DNA of 17,683 bases from CALWRM01 sp050309765 (GCA_050309765.1 JBNRMU010000034.1:1-17683); one strand, 5' to 3'. Shown: positions 1-7,700, counted from the first letter of the stretch. Notes: generated by a model not told the origin, from the sequence alone. Translations and numbers: made by a program.

Positions 1-8
1 AAACTGGG

Positions 9-33
9 CGCCGGACAGAAACGTCGGCGTTTT
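9..33 (+). terminator. possible terminator of an upstream gene
   Basis: CGCCGGAC (9-16) can pair with GTCGGCG (23-29) leaving one bulged G, and TTTT follows at 30-33. It would end a gene lying left of the window. The stem is short and the T-run is only four bases, so this is weak. Confidence 0.3.
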
Positions 34-106
34 GGCGTTTGCCAGTAGAGATAATCGGTGCTGTACTCTGCCTTGAAAGACGATGCCCACGAAGAGGAAA
101 GACAAA

Positions 107-247
107 ATGGCCCTGTATCATTATTACTATCAGGCGGCTGGTCTTTCCCCAGTATGTCCGACCTTCAGCCCCCGTGTAAACGGCGGCAGGGAATATCGTA
201 AAAAGCTGTACACCTATGAGGAGATCCTGAAAATCATCGCAAAATAG
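107..247 (+). CDS. doubtful small hypothetical protein (46 aa)
   Basis: An ATG at 107 opens a 46-residue frame ending at TAG 245-247. GAGGA lies about nine bases upstream, an acceptable ribosome binding site; an in-frame ATG at 83 gives a 54-residue alternative. The product is tyrosine-rich near its start and basic in the middle, ending YTYEEILKIIAK. I recognise no family. The same frame stays open and protein-like after the TAG up to TGA 344-346, so this may be the front half of a gene broken by a nonsense mutation. It sits alone before a terminator, with its 5' surroundings cut by the window edge. Confidence 0.3.
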   Translation: MALYHYYYQAAGLSPVCPTFSPRVNGGREYRKKLYTYEEILKIIAK

Positions 248-346
248 GGCCCTCCACAGGAGTGGAACGCGGACGGCCGCTACGGTCCCGAGCGATATGT
301 GGAGGCCCACATCTGGAGCGATAGAACCATCGCAAGATATCTTTGA
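248..346 (+). pseudogene. in-frame continuation after the TAG, possible gene remnant
   Basis: Directly after TAG 245-247 the same frame runs 32 codons to TGA 344-346. The translation contains DGRYGPERYVEAHIW and looks like soluble protein rather than random sequence. It has no start codon or ribosome binding site of its own. The simplest reading is the back half of the small frame at 107-247, separated by a CAG-to-TAG change. Chance open frame is also possible because the segment is so short. No family recognised. Confidence 0.25.
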
Positions 347-380
347 ACGGAAGAAGGCGGAATAAACCATCCAAACACAA

Positions 381-421
381 AAAAGCGAGAGAGGTGGCAC
401 GCGCCGTTTCTCTCGCTTTTA
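381..421. terminator. bidirectional rho-independent terminator
   Basis: AAAAGCGAGAGA (381-392) pairs perfectly with TCTCTCGCTTTT (409-420), giving a 12-bp stem with A-tract and T-tract at either foot. It therefore works on both strands. It serves the minus-strand penicillin-binding protein gene that stops at 442 and anything transcribed rightward from the left end. Confidence 0.85.
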
Positions 422-441
422 TAGTATCACAACTGTTTTGA

Positions 442-3006
442 TCAGTTGCTGGGGTATAGCTGCTGCGGTTCCTCGGGCAGGCCGGTGATCGGATTGATGG
501 CATAGCCACCGTCCGTGCCGAACGGCCAGAGGGAGGTAAAGAAGGTGTGCACGTTGCAGGTGGCGCGGCCGCTGGGATTGAGCGGGTCTTCGAACGCGCC
601 CGTGCCGACGCCGGAGACATAAAGGTCGGGATTATCCACGAGGATGCCGTGGGGGAAGAGGGAGTAGAACTTGTCGGGGTCCAGATACCCCGCGCCCCAC
701 TCGGTGGGGATCAGCTGCACCGCGCTGGTGGCAAGCGAGGTCTGCGGGCAGTAGGGCCCGGCCGGCAGACCGGAGTCTATACAGATGGTTTCCACCGCGT
801 GCAGGTTGCAGGACTTGGTGGGAACAGTCCCTTCGTGGAAGTAATCCGTAACGGGCTTGAAGTCGCCGTCCAGCTTGCAGGCGTCGGTTGCCAGCAGGCC
901 GGAAAGGGAACAGACGGTGGCGCGCACCAGGCCCAGGTCCGCGGGATCGTCCTCGATGATCTCCTTGTCTTCCAATTCGTAGGTGGTGTGGATCTGCTCC
1001 ATGATGGCCTTCCACAGCGGCGCGGCGTCCTTACCGCCCGTGGCGCCCTTGTACAGGGACTCGAAGTGGTCGTGTCCGACCCAGACCGCACCGGCATAGT
1101 AGGGCGTGATGCCCGTGAAGAATACGGATTTGTAATCGGAATGCGTACCTGTTTTGCCGCCTACGGTCATCCCGTCGATGCGGGCGGCGGTGCCGGTGCC
1201 GGAGCGCACGGCGTCCTTGAGCATATCCACCAGCATCCAGGCTGTGCCGGGCTTTAAAGCCTGGCGGGCCTCACTTTGCTGCTGGGCCTTGCGGTCAAGG
1301 ACGATATTGCCCTCTGCATCGGTGATCCTGGTGAAGGAGATGGGCGCCTGGTACACGCCCTTGTGGGCGATGGCGGCAAAGGCCGCGGCCATCTGCAGGG
1401 TGGGGATACCGGAGGAGCCCAGGGCCAGGCCCGCGCCGTCAGCGTTGATCATGCTGTCCTCGATGCCCAGGGCCTTTAGGTACTGCACAGAGTTATCGAT
1501 GCCAACCAGCGTCATCAGCGTATTGGCGGCCACAATGTTGAGCGATACCTGCATGCCCTTGCGCAGGGTAAGCCTGCCGCGGTAGCTGGAGCTGGAGGAG
1601 TTGGACGGATAGCCCTTGGCCGTGTTCCAGCCCTCGATAGCAAGGGGCATGTTGGAAACCACGGTGGCCGGCGAATAGCCAAGATCCAGCGCCGGACCGT
1701 AGACGGCGATGGGCTTGATGGAGGAGCCCACGGGCATGGTGGAGGTGCGCGCACGGTTCAGCTCCAGGAATTGGGTGGGCGGCGTGCGGGAACCCACGAT
1801 GCCGCGCAGTTCGCCCGTGGTGTGGTCGATGATGGTGACCGCCGCCTGGGGCTGGATGGTTTCCACAATGGTGCCGTCGGCGTTCTGCGTGCGCACGATG
1901 GCTTTGGAATTATCCATAAGATCGGGATAGTATTCCCAGTTGTACACGGTCTGTTCGACGATGTTCTGCACCACGGGGTCGATGGTGGAATAGATGTGGT
2001 AGCCGCCGGTCTGGATCTCGTTGCGGATGATCTTGCGGTTGGCGGCCGTATCGTCCAGCCCGCGCAGCTTCAGCAGCGAAGTTGTGGCGTCGGCCAGCAC
2101 GGTTTCAACAGCCGCGGGCATTTCGTACAGCTCGTTGACGGCGGACTTTTCCACCACATGCAGGGGCTCGCGCAGGGCGGCCTCGTATTCTTCCTTGGTG
2201 ATGGCGTTGTTCTCATACATGGTGCGCAGGACGTAGTTGGTGCGGTCCACCGTGTTCTGCACGCTGCCCGCGCCGTAATAATTGCGCCTTGGGTTGTAGC
2301 GCGTGGGGTTGCGGGCGATGCCGGCAAGCGTTGCGCACTCGCGCAGGGAAAGCTGGCTCAGGTCCTTGTTGAAGTAATCCTTGGCCGCTGCCTTGATGCC
2401 GTAGTTGGATTCGCCCAGGGGGATGGTGTTCAGGTACCATTCCAGTATCTGTTCCTTGGAGGTGGTCTTTTCCAGCTCCATGGCCATGTAGGCTTCCTGT
2501 ATCTTGCGCTTGTAGGATTGTTCGAAGGTGAGCAGGCGCGTCTTGATCAGCTGCTGGGTGATGGTGGAGCCGCCCTGAACGGATTCGTTGCGCAGGTTAG
2601 AGACAAAGGCGCCCACGATACGCTTGATGTCAATGCCGTTGTGGGTGAAAAAGCGCGAATCCTCTACGGAAACAAAGGCCATGTACAACTGCTTTGGTAT
2701 CTCGTCGAAGCTGGCCCAGATGCGGTTCTCGCTGCCCTTGTAGTCGGTGATCAGGTCGCCGTTCATGTCATAGATAAAGCTGGTCAAATCTTGGGCTTCC
2801 ATCTGGCTGAGATCAAGATTGGGAACGGTATCGTAATAGCCCTTGGCAATGCCGATGACAAGGCCAAACCCGCAGGAAGCCAAAACCAGGCAGATCACCA
2901 GAACGATGCAGACACTCTGCACTGCCACGGAAAGGACAAAGTTTGGCTGCTTTTCGCGGGGACGAAACAGGCTGAACTTTTTTTTCTTGCGTTTGTTTTG
3001 TGACAT
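442..3006 (-). CDS. class A penicillin-binding protein (PBP1A type), peptidoglycan transglycosylase/transpeptidase
   Basis: Bifunctional cell-wall synthase of 854 residues that polymerises lipid II and cross-links stem peptides outside the membrane. A lysine-rich cytoplasmic start is followed by one membrane anchor (about 23-55). The GT51 domain shows EDSRFFTHNG (catalytic Glu115), GGSTITQQ (146-152), RKIQEA (167-172) and LRECATLAGIARNP (221-234). The transpeptidase domain has all three motifs: SSIK (nucleophile Ser428, Lys431), SLN (488-490) and KTGT (618-621). The last 170 residues form a Cys-containing tail after the catalytic domain, as in many clostridial homologues. The start is fixed by GGAGG five bases before the ATG. 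It is transcribed alone, divergent from yunB, and ends at a bidirectional terminator. The paralogue name (ponA/pbpF type) cannot be settled from sequence alone. Confidence 0.96.
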   Translation of the reverse strand: MSQNKRKKKKFSLFRPREKQPNFVLSVAVQSVCIVLVICLVLASCGFGLVIGIAKGYYDTVPNLDLSQMEAQDLTSFIYDMNGDLITDYKGSENRIWASFDEIPKQLYMAFVSVEDSRFFTHNGIDIKRIVGAFVSNLRNESVQGGSTITQQLIKTRLLTFEQSYKRKIQEAYMAMELEKTTSKEQILEWYLNTIPLGESNYGIKAAAKDYFNKDLSQLSLRECATLAGIARNPTRYNPRRNYYGAGSVQNTVDRTNYVLRTMYENNAITKEEYEAALREPLHVVEKSAVNELYEMPAAVETVLADATTSLLKLRGLDDTAANRKIIRNEIQTGGYHIYSTIDPVVQNIVEQTVYNWEYYPDLMDNSKAIVRTQNADGTIVETIQPQAAVTIIDHTTGELRGIVGSRTPPTQFLELNRARTSTMPVGSSIKPIAVYGPALDLGYSPATVVSNMPLAIEGWNTAKGYPSNSSSSSYRGRLTLRKGMQVSLNIVAANTLMTLVGIDNSVQYLKALGIEDSMINADGAGLALGSSGIPTLQMAAAFAAIAHKGVYQAPISFTRITDAEGNIVLDRKAQQQSEARQALKPGTAWMLVDMLKDAVRSGTGTAARIDGMTVGGKTGTHSDYKSVFFTGITPYYAGAVWVGHDHFESLYKGATGGKDAAPLWKAIMEQIHTTYELEDKEIIEDDPADLGLVRATVCSLSGLLATDACKLDGDFKPVTDYFHEGTVPTKSCNLHAVETICIDSGLPAGPYCPQTSLATSAVQLIPTEWGAGYLDPDKFYSLFPHGILVDNPDLYVSGVGTGAFEDPLNPSGRATCNVHTFFTSLWPFGTDGGYAINPITGLPEEPQQLYPSN

Positions 3007-3134
3007 GTCGGCCTCCGATTGTCTTTGAACGCTGGCCGCGCAAGCGCGACATACAACCTATTTATTTCTACATAAAGGCACATCTTCCCTGCAAACAGGG
3101 CATATAAACCAATTTGTAACAGGGAGGGGAAACC

Positions 3135-3818
3135 ATGAAAAAAGAAAGCCGGCGGACGAAGAAAGCCAAATGGCTTTGGGGCCTTGGCGCCGTGTTGCTC
3201 CTTTTCGCCTTTTTTGCCGTGCTGACGGAAAGAAACGTGCGGCCGGTGCTGCTCTCCATGGCCGAAGCGCGCGTGCGGGCCATCGCCCTTTCCGCGATCA
3301 ACACCGCCGTGCAGCAAAGCATACAGGACGTGCAGTACGAGCAGCTTGTGCAGCCCTATCTGGATGCGCAGGGCGAGGTCACCATGCTCAAGGCCAATTC
3401 CGCCGCCATGAACCGGCTGGCCACCGCCACGGCGCTGGCCGCCCAGCAATACATCGCCGATATCGAGCTGCAGCCAATCCGCCTTTCCCTTGGCTCCGTC
3501 ACCGGCAACGCGCTGCTGGCGGGGCGGGGGCCGAACGTGCTGGTGCGGGTCGTGCCTGTGGGTTCAGTCGCATCGGAATACCTGACGGAGTTTGCCTCCG
3601 CCGGCATCAACCAGACGCGGCACAGGATCTACATGCGCCTTTCCGCCCGTGTGCGGATCGTGATCCCCACCGGTGCGAAAGAGGTAGAGGTCATCACCCT
3701 GGCGCCCATCAGCGAGACGATCATCGTGGGCAGGGTGCCCGAATCCTTCGTGAACGTGGAGCGCGTGGACGATATGCTCAACCTCATTCCCGATATGGCG
3801 GGGAAAGCGGGCGAATAG
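3135..3818 (+). CDS. yunB: sporulation protein YunB
   Basis: A 227-residue protein matching the YunB family, which in Bacillus belongs to the mother-cell sigma-E sporulation regulon; its biochemical role is unknown. A basic start is followed by one membrane anchor (about 12-30). An alpha-helical stretch with AEARVRAIALSAINTAV (43-59) and a C-terminal half with RIVIPTGAKEVEVITLAPISE (174-194, shown in part) match the family pattern of a beta-rich extracytoplasmic domain. GGGAGGGG lies six bases before the ATG. It is divergent from the penicillin-binding protein gene. CATATAAA at 3101-3108 resembles a sigma-E -10 element, but I see no convincing -35, so that assignment is inference. Its presence marks the host as a spore-former. 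Confidence 0.88.
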   Translation: MKKESRRTKKAKWLWGLGAVLLLFAFFAVLTERNVRPVLLSMAEARVRAIALSAINTAVQQSIQDVQYEQLVQPYLDAQGEVTMLKANSAAMNRLATATALAAQQYIADIELQPIRLSLGSVTGNALLAGRGPNVLVRVVPVGSVASEYLTEFASAGINQTRHRIYMRLSARVRIVIPTGAKEVEVITLAPISETIIVGRVPESFVNVERVDDMLNLIPDMAGKAGE

Positions 3819-3897
3819 TAAACGAGACAGAAAAGAGATTTGTTCGGGATGCTGCGGCAGTGTTTATATGAATAGAATCGTTATTATACCGGCATTG

Positions 3898-3926
3898 TTG
3901 ACACGATTTATTAAACTGAATAAAAT
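3898..3926 (+). promoter_or_regulatory. sigma-A promoter of the zinc-motif lipoprotein gene
   Basis: TTGACA (3898-3903), a 17-base spacer, and TAAAAT (3921-3926). This is a near-consensus housekeeping promoter, 40 bases upstream of the ATG at 3966. It means the lipoprotein gene is transcribed independently of yunB. Confidence 0.8.
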
Positions 3927-3965
3927 ACAGACTGTAAGTTCTGCTGCTTGAACGGAGGCCGCTGT

Positions 3966-4580
3966 ATGAAAAAACGCAAACGCATACTCGCCTGCCTGTT
4001 GCTGCTCTGCAGCCTGGCAGCCCTGTTTTCCGCCTGCTCGTTGGAACCGGAGTATGAGATCATCGCCGTTTCGCCTGAAAAACAGGAAGAGAAAACGATA
4101 AGTTCCGCTTTGGCGGGCGTGCTGGAAGAAGAGGCTTCCACCGCAATGGAAGAACAGGTGGACGATGTCGTTCCCTTTGCGTTGGAATCGGCGGAGGACC
4201 CCATGGACGACAAAGCCCTGCCGGACCCGGAGGAGGAAGAAGCCGAGGCCGCAGACCTCACGCCGGAGCCGACGGAAAAACCGACGCCAACGCCCAAAGC
4301 AACCGAGGATGCTGCGCCTACGCCCAAACCGACGGAAGCACCCACGCAAGAGCCTGCATCCACCGAAAAACCGATGCCGGAAGCGGAGGAGGAGCCGTCC
4401 GATAGCCAGAGCCGCTCCTCTGGTGCGAGCTATATCCTCAACAAGAACACCGGCGTGTTCCATTATCCGGATTGTTCCAGCGTCGATAGGATGAACGAAT
4501 CCAACAAGATCTATTTTGACGGCGACAGGCAGGAGGCCATAGAAAAGGGATACAAGCCCTGCCAGAGATGCAATCCGTAA
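3966..4580 (+). CDS. lipoprotein with Pro/Thr/Glu-rich linker and C-terminal Ada-like zinc-binding motif
   Basis: A 204-residue exported lipoprotein. The signal peptide (1-23) ends FSA just before Cys24, the likely lipidation site. Residues about 25-150 are acidic and low-complexity with repeated TPEPTEKP/TPKPTEAP-like units, probably a spacer through the cell wall. The last 49 residues (156-204) resemble the metal-binding module of Ada: FHYPDC (His166, Cys170), a central KIYFD, and CQRC (Cys199, Cys202), which could bind zinc. In Ada this module accepts methyl groups from DNA phosphates; an exported copy cannot act on DNA, so here it is more likely a structural or ligand-binding fold. An ATG at 3948 is in frame, but GGAGG seven bases before the ATG at 3966 fixes the start. 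Function unknown. Confidence 0.85.
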   Translation: MKKRKRILACLLLLCSLAALFSACSLEPEYEIIAVSPEKQEEKTISSALAGVLEEEASTAMEEQVDDVVPFALESAEDPMDDKALPDPEEEEAEAADLTPEPTEKPTPTPKATEDAAPTPKPTEAPTQEPASTEKPMPEAEEEPSDSQSRSSGASYILNKNTGVFHYPDCSSVDRMNESNKIYFDGDRQEAIEKGYKPCQRCNP

Positions 4581-4614
4581 AATCGGGCGGCCGCCGTATT
4601 TGCGCCTTGCCTAG

Positions 4615-4633
4615 AGCCTGCAGGCTGTTTTTT
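4615..4633 (+). terminator. weak terminator-like hairpin
   Basis: The palindrome AGCC-TGCA-GGCT (4615-4626) can fold with a four-base loop and is followed by a run of six T (4628-4633). The stem is only four pairs, so termination would be inefficient. It lies between the zinc-motif lipoprotein gene and the yebC promoter. Confidence 0.4.
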
Positions 4634-4666
4634 GCAGGACAATAGGCGTCAATTTGCAATCCGTGC

Positions 4667-4696
4667 TTTACGTTTTGACCGTTTCTGTGGTATACT
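4667..4696 (+). promoter_or_regulatory. sigma-A promoter of yebC
   Basis: TTTACG (4667-4672), an 18-base spacer, and TATACT (4691-4696) with an extended TGG before the -10. It lies 33 bases upstream of the yebC ATG at 4730. Confidence 0.7.
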
Positions 4697-4729
4697 GAAT
4701 TGGTTAATAGTCATCCGGGAGGGAGAAAT

Positions 4730-5467
4730 ATGTCCGGTCATTCCAAATGGGCAAACATCAAGCATAAAAAAGGTAAGGCGGACGCCGCCAGAGGTAAGAT
4801 TTTCACCAAGATCGGCCGCGAGATCGCCATCGCCGTGCGCGACGGCGGGCCCGACCCCGTTTCCAACGGCAAGCTGCGCGACGTGATCGCCAAGGCCAAG
4901 GCCAGCAATATGCCCAACGATAACATCCAGCGCTCCATCAAGAAGGCCGCCGGCGAAGGCGAAGGCGCCAACTATGTGGAGATCAGCTACGAGGGCTACG
5001 GCCCCTCCGGCACCGCCATCATCGTCGAGTGCATCACCGACAACCGCAACAGGACGGCCAGCGACGTGCGCCACGCTTTCGAAAAGTTTGGCGGCTCCCT
5101 GGGCGCTACCGGCTGCGTCAGCTGGATGTTCGACCGCCGCGGCGTCATCATCATCGAAAAGGGCGATCTGGACGAGGACGAGGTCATGATGGACGCTCTG
5201 GACGCCGGTGCGCAGGACATGACGGCCGGCGACGAGGTGTTCGAGATCGTTACCGAGCCCAATGATCTGTCCGTCGTGCGCGAGACGCTGGAGCAGAAGT
5301 ATACCCTGGCCTCTGCCGAGATCGACAACATCCCCCAGAACACCGTTGCGCCCCAGGGCGAGGACCTGGAAAACCTGCTCAAGATCCTCGATCTGCTGGA
5401 TGATTCCGACGATGTGAACGAGGTCTATCACAACGCCGAGCTTCCCGAGGAAGAAGAGGAAGAGTAA
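4730..5467 (+). CDS. yebC: YebC/PmpR family DNA-binding regulator or translation factor
   Basis: A 245-residue cytoplasmic protein with the hallmark start MSGHSKWANIKHKKGKAD and the conserved stretches ASNMPNDNIQRSIKKA, YEGYGPSGTAIIVE and FEKFGGSLGATGCVSWMF. These identify the YebC family beyond doubt. Family members have been described as transcriptional regulators (PmpR) and, for some, as factors that help ribosomes pass proline-rich stretches; which applies here cannot be told from sequence. The C-terminus is a run of glutamates. The frame can extend upstream to a TTG at 4700, but GGGAGGGAG just before the ATG at 4730 and family length support the start used. The gene has its own promoter and a strong terminator. 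In many bacteria yebC sits next to ruvC; here about 11.8 kb separates them. Confidence 0.97.
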   Translation: MSGHSKWANIKHKKGKADAARGKIFTKIGREIAIAVRDGGPDPVSNGKLRDVIAKAKASNMPNDNIQRSIKKAAGEGEGANYVEISYEGYGPSGTAIIVECITDNRNRTASDVRHAFEKFGGSLGATGCVSWMFDRRGVIIIEKGDLDEDEVMMDALDAGAQDMTAGDEVFEIVTEPNDLSVVRETLEQKYTLASAEIDNIPQNTVAPQGEDLENLLKILDLLDDSDDVNEVYHNAELPEEEEEE

Positions 5468-5487
5468 AGCAAATACAATACGCATAC

Positions 5488-5524
5488 AAAAATGCCCCCG
5501 CCGAAAATGGCTGGGGCATTTTTT
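5488..5524. terminator. bidirectional terminator between yebC and the HAD gene
   Basis: AAAAATGCCCC (5488-5498) pairs with GGGGCATTTTT (5513-5523). One mismatch follows, then GCC/GGC close an inner stem around GAAAAT. A-tract and T-tract at the two feet let it stop both yebC (rightward) and the HAD phosphatase gene (leftward, stop at 5544). Confidence 0.9.
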
Positions 5525-5543
5525 GATCTTATAAGGTGTGCAT

Positions 5544-6200
5544 CTAAAGCACATCGAGCAGCTCCAGAGGAGAATCCAGCACGATCTCGGCACCGGCTTC
5601 GCGCAAGGCCTCGGCGCCGCGCAGGCCCCAGGCACAGCCGACAAAGGACAACCCGGCGTTTTGCGCGGTCATGACGTCCACCTCGGAATCGCCTACGTAC
5701 AGCGTGTGCTCCCTGTCCGCGCCCATCAGCTCCATGGTATACAGGACGCTGTCCGGCGCGGGCTTCTTGGGCACGCCTTCCAGTTCACCCACGGCTACGG
5801 TGACCGCGGGGGATAAAAAGCGGTCGCGCAGGTGTTTTACGGCTTTATCGTACTTGTTGGAGTTGACGGCCATCTGGATGCCGCGTTCGGACAAGGCCTG
5901 CAAAAGGGCGGGGATCTCTCCATAGGGGCGCGTTTTGTTGTCGAGATTTTGCGCATAGTGCGCACGGAAGTCGGCCAGGGCCTTGTCCACGGCTTCCTCC
6001 GGCGCCTCCTGCGGCAGGGAACGGGAGACGAGGTTGCGCACGCCGTTGCCGATACGCAGGCGTATCTCGTTGTAGCTGCGGACAGGATAGCCGTTCTTTT
6101 CCAGGGCGAAGTTCACGCTGTCGGCAAGATCGTACAGGGTATCGAGCAGGGTGCCGTCCAGATCGAAAACGATGTAGCGGATATGGCTTAGCTTGTTCAT
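5544..6200 (-). CDS. HAD-family hydrolase, phosphoglycolate phosphatase-like
   Basis: A 218-residue cytoplasmic phosphatase of the haloacid dehalogenase superfamily. All four motifs are present: DLDGTLLDT (nucleophile Asp13, acid Asp15), Ser114 in VNSNK, the Lys of GVPKKPAPD (145-146), and GDSEVD (Asp171, Asp175) for magnesium. The helical cap between motifs I and II and the length fit the Gph/PpaX-like subfamily. Substrate is uncertain; phosphoglycolate, pyrophosphate or a sugar phosphate are all possible. Its ATG lies three bases after the stop of the upstream KDG kinase gene and no good ribosome binding site is visible, so translation is probably coupled to the kinase. That pairing suggests a role in sugar-acid metabolism, but this is inference. 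Confidence 0.92.
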   Translation of the reverse strand: MNKLSHIRYIVFDLDGTLLDTLYDLADSVNFALEKNGYPVRSYNEIRLRIGNGVRNLVSRSLPQEAPEEAVDKALADFRAHYAQNLDNKTRPYGEIPALLQALSERGIQMAVNSNKYDKAVKHLRDRFLSPAVTVAVGELEGVPKKPAPDSVLYTMELMGADREHTLYVGDSEVDVMTAQNAGLSFVGCAWGLRGAEALREAGAEIVLDSPLELLDVL

Positions 6201-6203
6201 GGC

Positions 6204-7238
6204 TTATCTGTTCATCTCGCTTGTCTGTTTGCCCTCGTGGGCGGCGATGGTGGCGCGGATCTCCTTCCAGTCGCTGACGGGGATATCGCCGATGACCGTG
6301 TTCTTGATGGCGGCCATGGCGTTGCCGGCCTTGAGCGCCTGTTCCGGCCCAAGTTCCAGCAGCAGGGCGGACAAAACGCCGGAAAGATAGGCGTCGCCGC
6401 TGCCGATGCGGTCCACGACCTCGATGTTTTCGTAGGGGTCTTCGCGGTAATAGGCGTTCGATCCGGCGTCATAGATGATGGAGTCCCAATTGTGGCGGGT
6501 GGGGGAGGATACCTGGCGCATGGTCATGGCCACATAGGAGCAGCCGAAGTCCTCGTGATAGCTGCGGGCGATCTGCTCCACCGTGCCGCTGCGGCGCATC
6601 ATGCGGCGGGAGGTTTCCTCGGAAACGAAAAGGATATCCACCAAAGGCAAAATCTCGTGCACCACAGCGTAGGCTTCTTCCTCGCTCCACAGCGCGGCGC
6701 GGTAGTTGACGTCGAAGGAGATGACGGAGCCTTCCGCCTTGAAGCGGCGGATGAGTTCCAGCGCCGTGCGCTTGGGAATCTCGCCCAGGGCGAGAGAGAT
6801 GCCGCTGACATGGAAGGCGCGCGTCTTGTCAAAGGGCACGCCGGGAATGTCCTTGAGCTCCATTTTCGTAAAGCAGGAACCCGCGCGGTCGTACAGCACA
6901 GAGGATTTGCGCGGATAAGCGCCCATTTCATAGTAGTATACGCCGAGCTTGGCCGTGGGGTCTGCGGAAAGCAGCAGATGGTCGTCGCTCACGCCGGCAA
7001 AGCGGATGCGGTTTTTGACGAACTGGCCCAGGGCATTGTCCGGCAGCGCGGTCAAAATGCCCGAGCGCAGGCCCAGGGCGGAGGCGCCGCAGCAGACGTT
7101 GAGCTCCGAACCGCCGGCGGTTTTTTCGAAGGATTCGGAGGTGGCGATGCGGTTCTTGGCCGGCGGCGTGAGGCGGAGCATCACCTCGCCGTAGCCCATC
7201 AGATCAAAGGGACGGGAATTCTTTTTCGGAAGTGTCAT
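6204..7238 (-). CDS. kdgK: PfkB-family sugar kinase, probable 2-dehydro-3-deoxygluconokinase
   Basis: A 344-residue cytoplasmic kinase that would phosphorylate 2-keto-3-deoxygluconate to KDPG with ATP, a step in pectin and uronate breakdown. The N-terminal GEVMLRLTPP (17-26) and GGSELNVCCGASALG (42-56), then LGVYYYEMGAYPRKSSVLYDR (98-118, shown in part: LGVYYYEMGA), match clostridial KDG kinases closely. The C-terminal PfkB signature reads DRIGSGDAYLSG (276-287) with catalytic Asp282; family members more often have GAGD here. The ATG is set by GGAGG nine bases upstream; the frame stays open far upstream but that part overlaps the DUF4870 gene in another phase and is not coding. No promoter is obvious, so it may be transcribed by read-through from the DUF4870 gene. 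No aldolase or transporter gene lies nearby. Confidence 0.9.
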   Translation of the reverse strand: MTLPKKNSRPFDLMGYGEVMLRLTPPAKNRIATSESFEKTAGGSELNVCCGASALGLRSGILTALPDNALGQFVKNRIRFAGVSDDHLLLSADPTAKLGVYYYEMGAYPRKSSVLYDRAGSCFTKMELKDIPGVPFDKTRAFHVSGISLALGEIPKRTALELIRRFKAEGSVISFDVNYRAALWSEEEAYAVVHEILPLVDILFVSEETSRRMMRRSGTVEQIARSYHEDFGCSYVAMTMRQVSSPTRHNWDSIIYDAGSNAYYREDPYENIEVVDRIGSGDAYLSGVLSALLLELGPEQALKAGNAMAAIKNTVIGDIPVSDWKEIRATIAAHEGKQTSEMNR

Positions 7239-7271
7239 AGAATGGTTCCTCCACAGATTTTTACAAGGAAA

Positions 7272-7308
7272 CAAAACCGGGCAAGCAGGCGTTGCGCCCC
7301 GGCCCGGG
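7272..7308 (-). terminator. hairpin between the DUF4870 gene and kdgK (terminator or partial read-through point)
   Basis: CCGGGC (7277-7282) pairs with GCCCGG (7302-7307) and an inner GGCG/CGCC stem (7288-7291, 7295-7298) closes over TTG. On the minus strand TTTTGTTT follows the stem. It lies after the DUF4870 stop and before the kdgK ribosome binding site, so it could end the first message or limit read-through into kdgK. Confidence 0.55.
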
Positions 7309-7324
7309 TTTGTCTTTGACGTGT

Positions 7325-7633
7325 TTATTTGAGAAGCTGGATGCCGCCGATGACGGGCAGCGGCTTCATCTGGTCGTTGCAGACGTTGAGGATGCCGATC
7401 ACGGAAAGGACCAGCGTGCCGATGTTGATGAGGACGCTGATCAGGCCGATGATGGGAATAAGGGACACGACGATGGAGGCAAGCTCGATGATCAGAAGCA
7501 CCAAGCCCTGGTTGGCGTGGAAGCGCACAAAGTCGGAACTCGGCTTGGTCAGGATGGGGATCAGCACAAGAACGCTGATGTAGGAAAGGATACCCATAAG
7601 CTTGTCGTTGCTGACCTGCGGCATGTTGGACAT
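7325..7633 (-). CDS. small membrane protein, DUF4870-like
   Basis: A 102-residue membrane protein. The start includes NDKLMGILSYISVLVLIP (9-26) with FVRFHANQGLVLLI after it (36-49), the recognisable pattern of DUF4870/TIC20-like small membrane proteins. There are about three hydrophobic segments: 12-28, 43-65 and 66-84. Function of the family is unknown. AGGAGG lies seven bases before the ATG and a good sigma-A promoter is 38 bases or so further upstream. It is followed by a hairpin and then kdgK on the same strand. Confidence 0.82.
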   Translation of the reverse strand: MSNMPQVSNDKLMGILSYISVLVLIPILTKPSSDFVRFHANQGLVLLIIELASIVVSLIPIIGLISVLINIGTLVLSVIGILNVCNDQMKPLPVIGGIQLLK

Positions 7634-7671
7634 ACGGATTCCTCCTGTGATTCAGATATAAAACCAATCCT

Positions 7672-7700
7672 ATTATAGCCTGCGTCATTTTGTATAGCAA
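7672..7700 (-). promoter_or_regulatory. sigma-A promoter of the DUF4870 gene
   Basis: Read on the minus strand: TTGCTA (7700-7695), a 17-base spacer, and a perfect TATAAT (7677-7672). It lies about 40 bases before the start codon at 7633. Confidence 0.8.

Noticed and set aside
1771..3003. Plus-strand open frame of 410 codons opposite the penicillin-binding protein gene
   Set aside because: It is antisense to a gene with all catalytic motifs; its translation is rich in Gly, Val, His and Asp, as mirror frames of GC-rich genes are, and matches no family.
3864..4463. Minus-strand open frames opposite the zinc-motif lipoprotein
   Set aside because: They are Arg/Phe/Gly- or Ser/Val-rich mirrors of the repetitive Pro/Thr/Glu linker; the plus strand has promoter, ribosome binding site, lipobox and zinc motif.
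4649..5644. Minus-strand open frame of 331 codons across yebC
   Set aside because: It runs antisense through yebC and its terminator, and has no recognisable domain.
7239..7700. N-terminal extension of the KDG kinase
   Set aside because: The frame is open upstream to 7700 but overlaps the DUF4870 gene in another phase; the kinase has a good ribosome binding site before the ATG at 7238 and family length from there.
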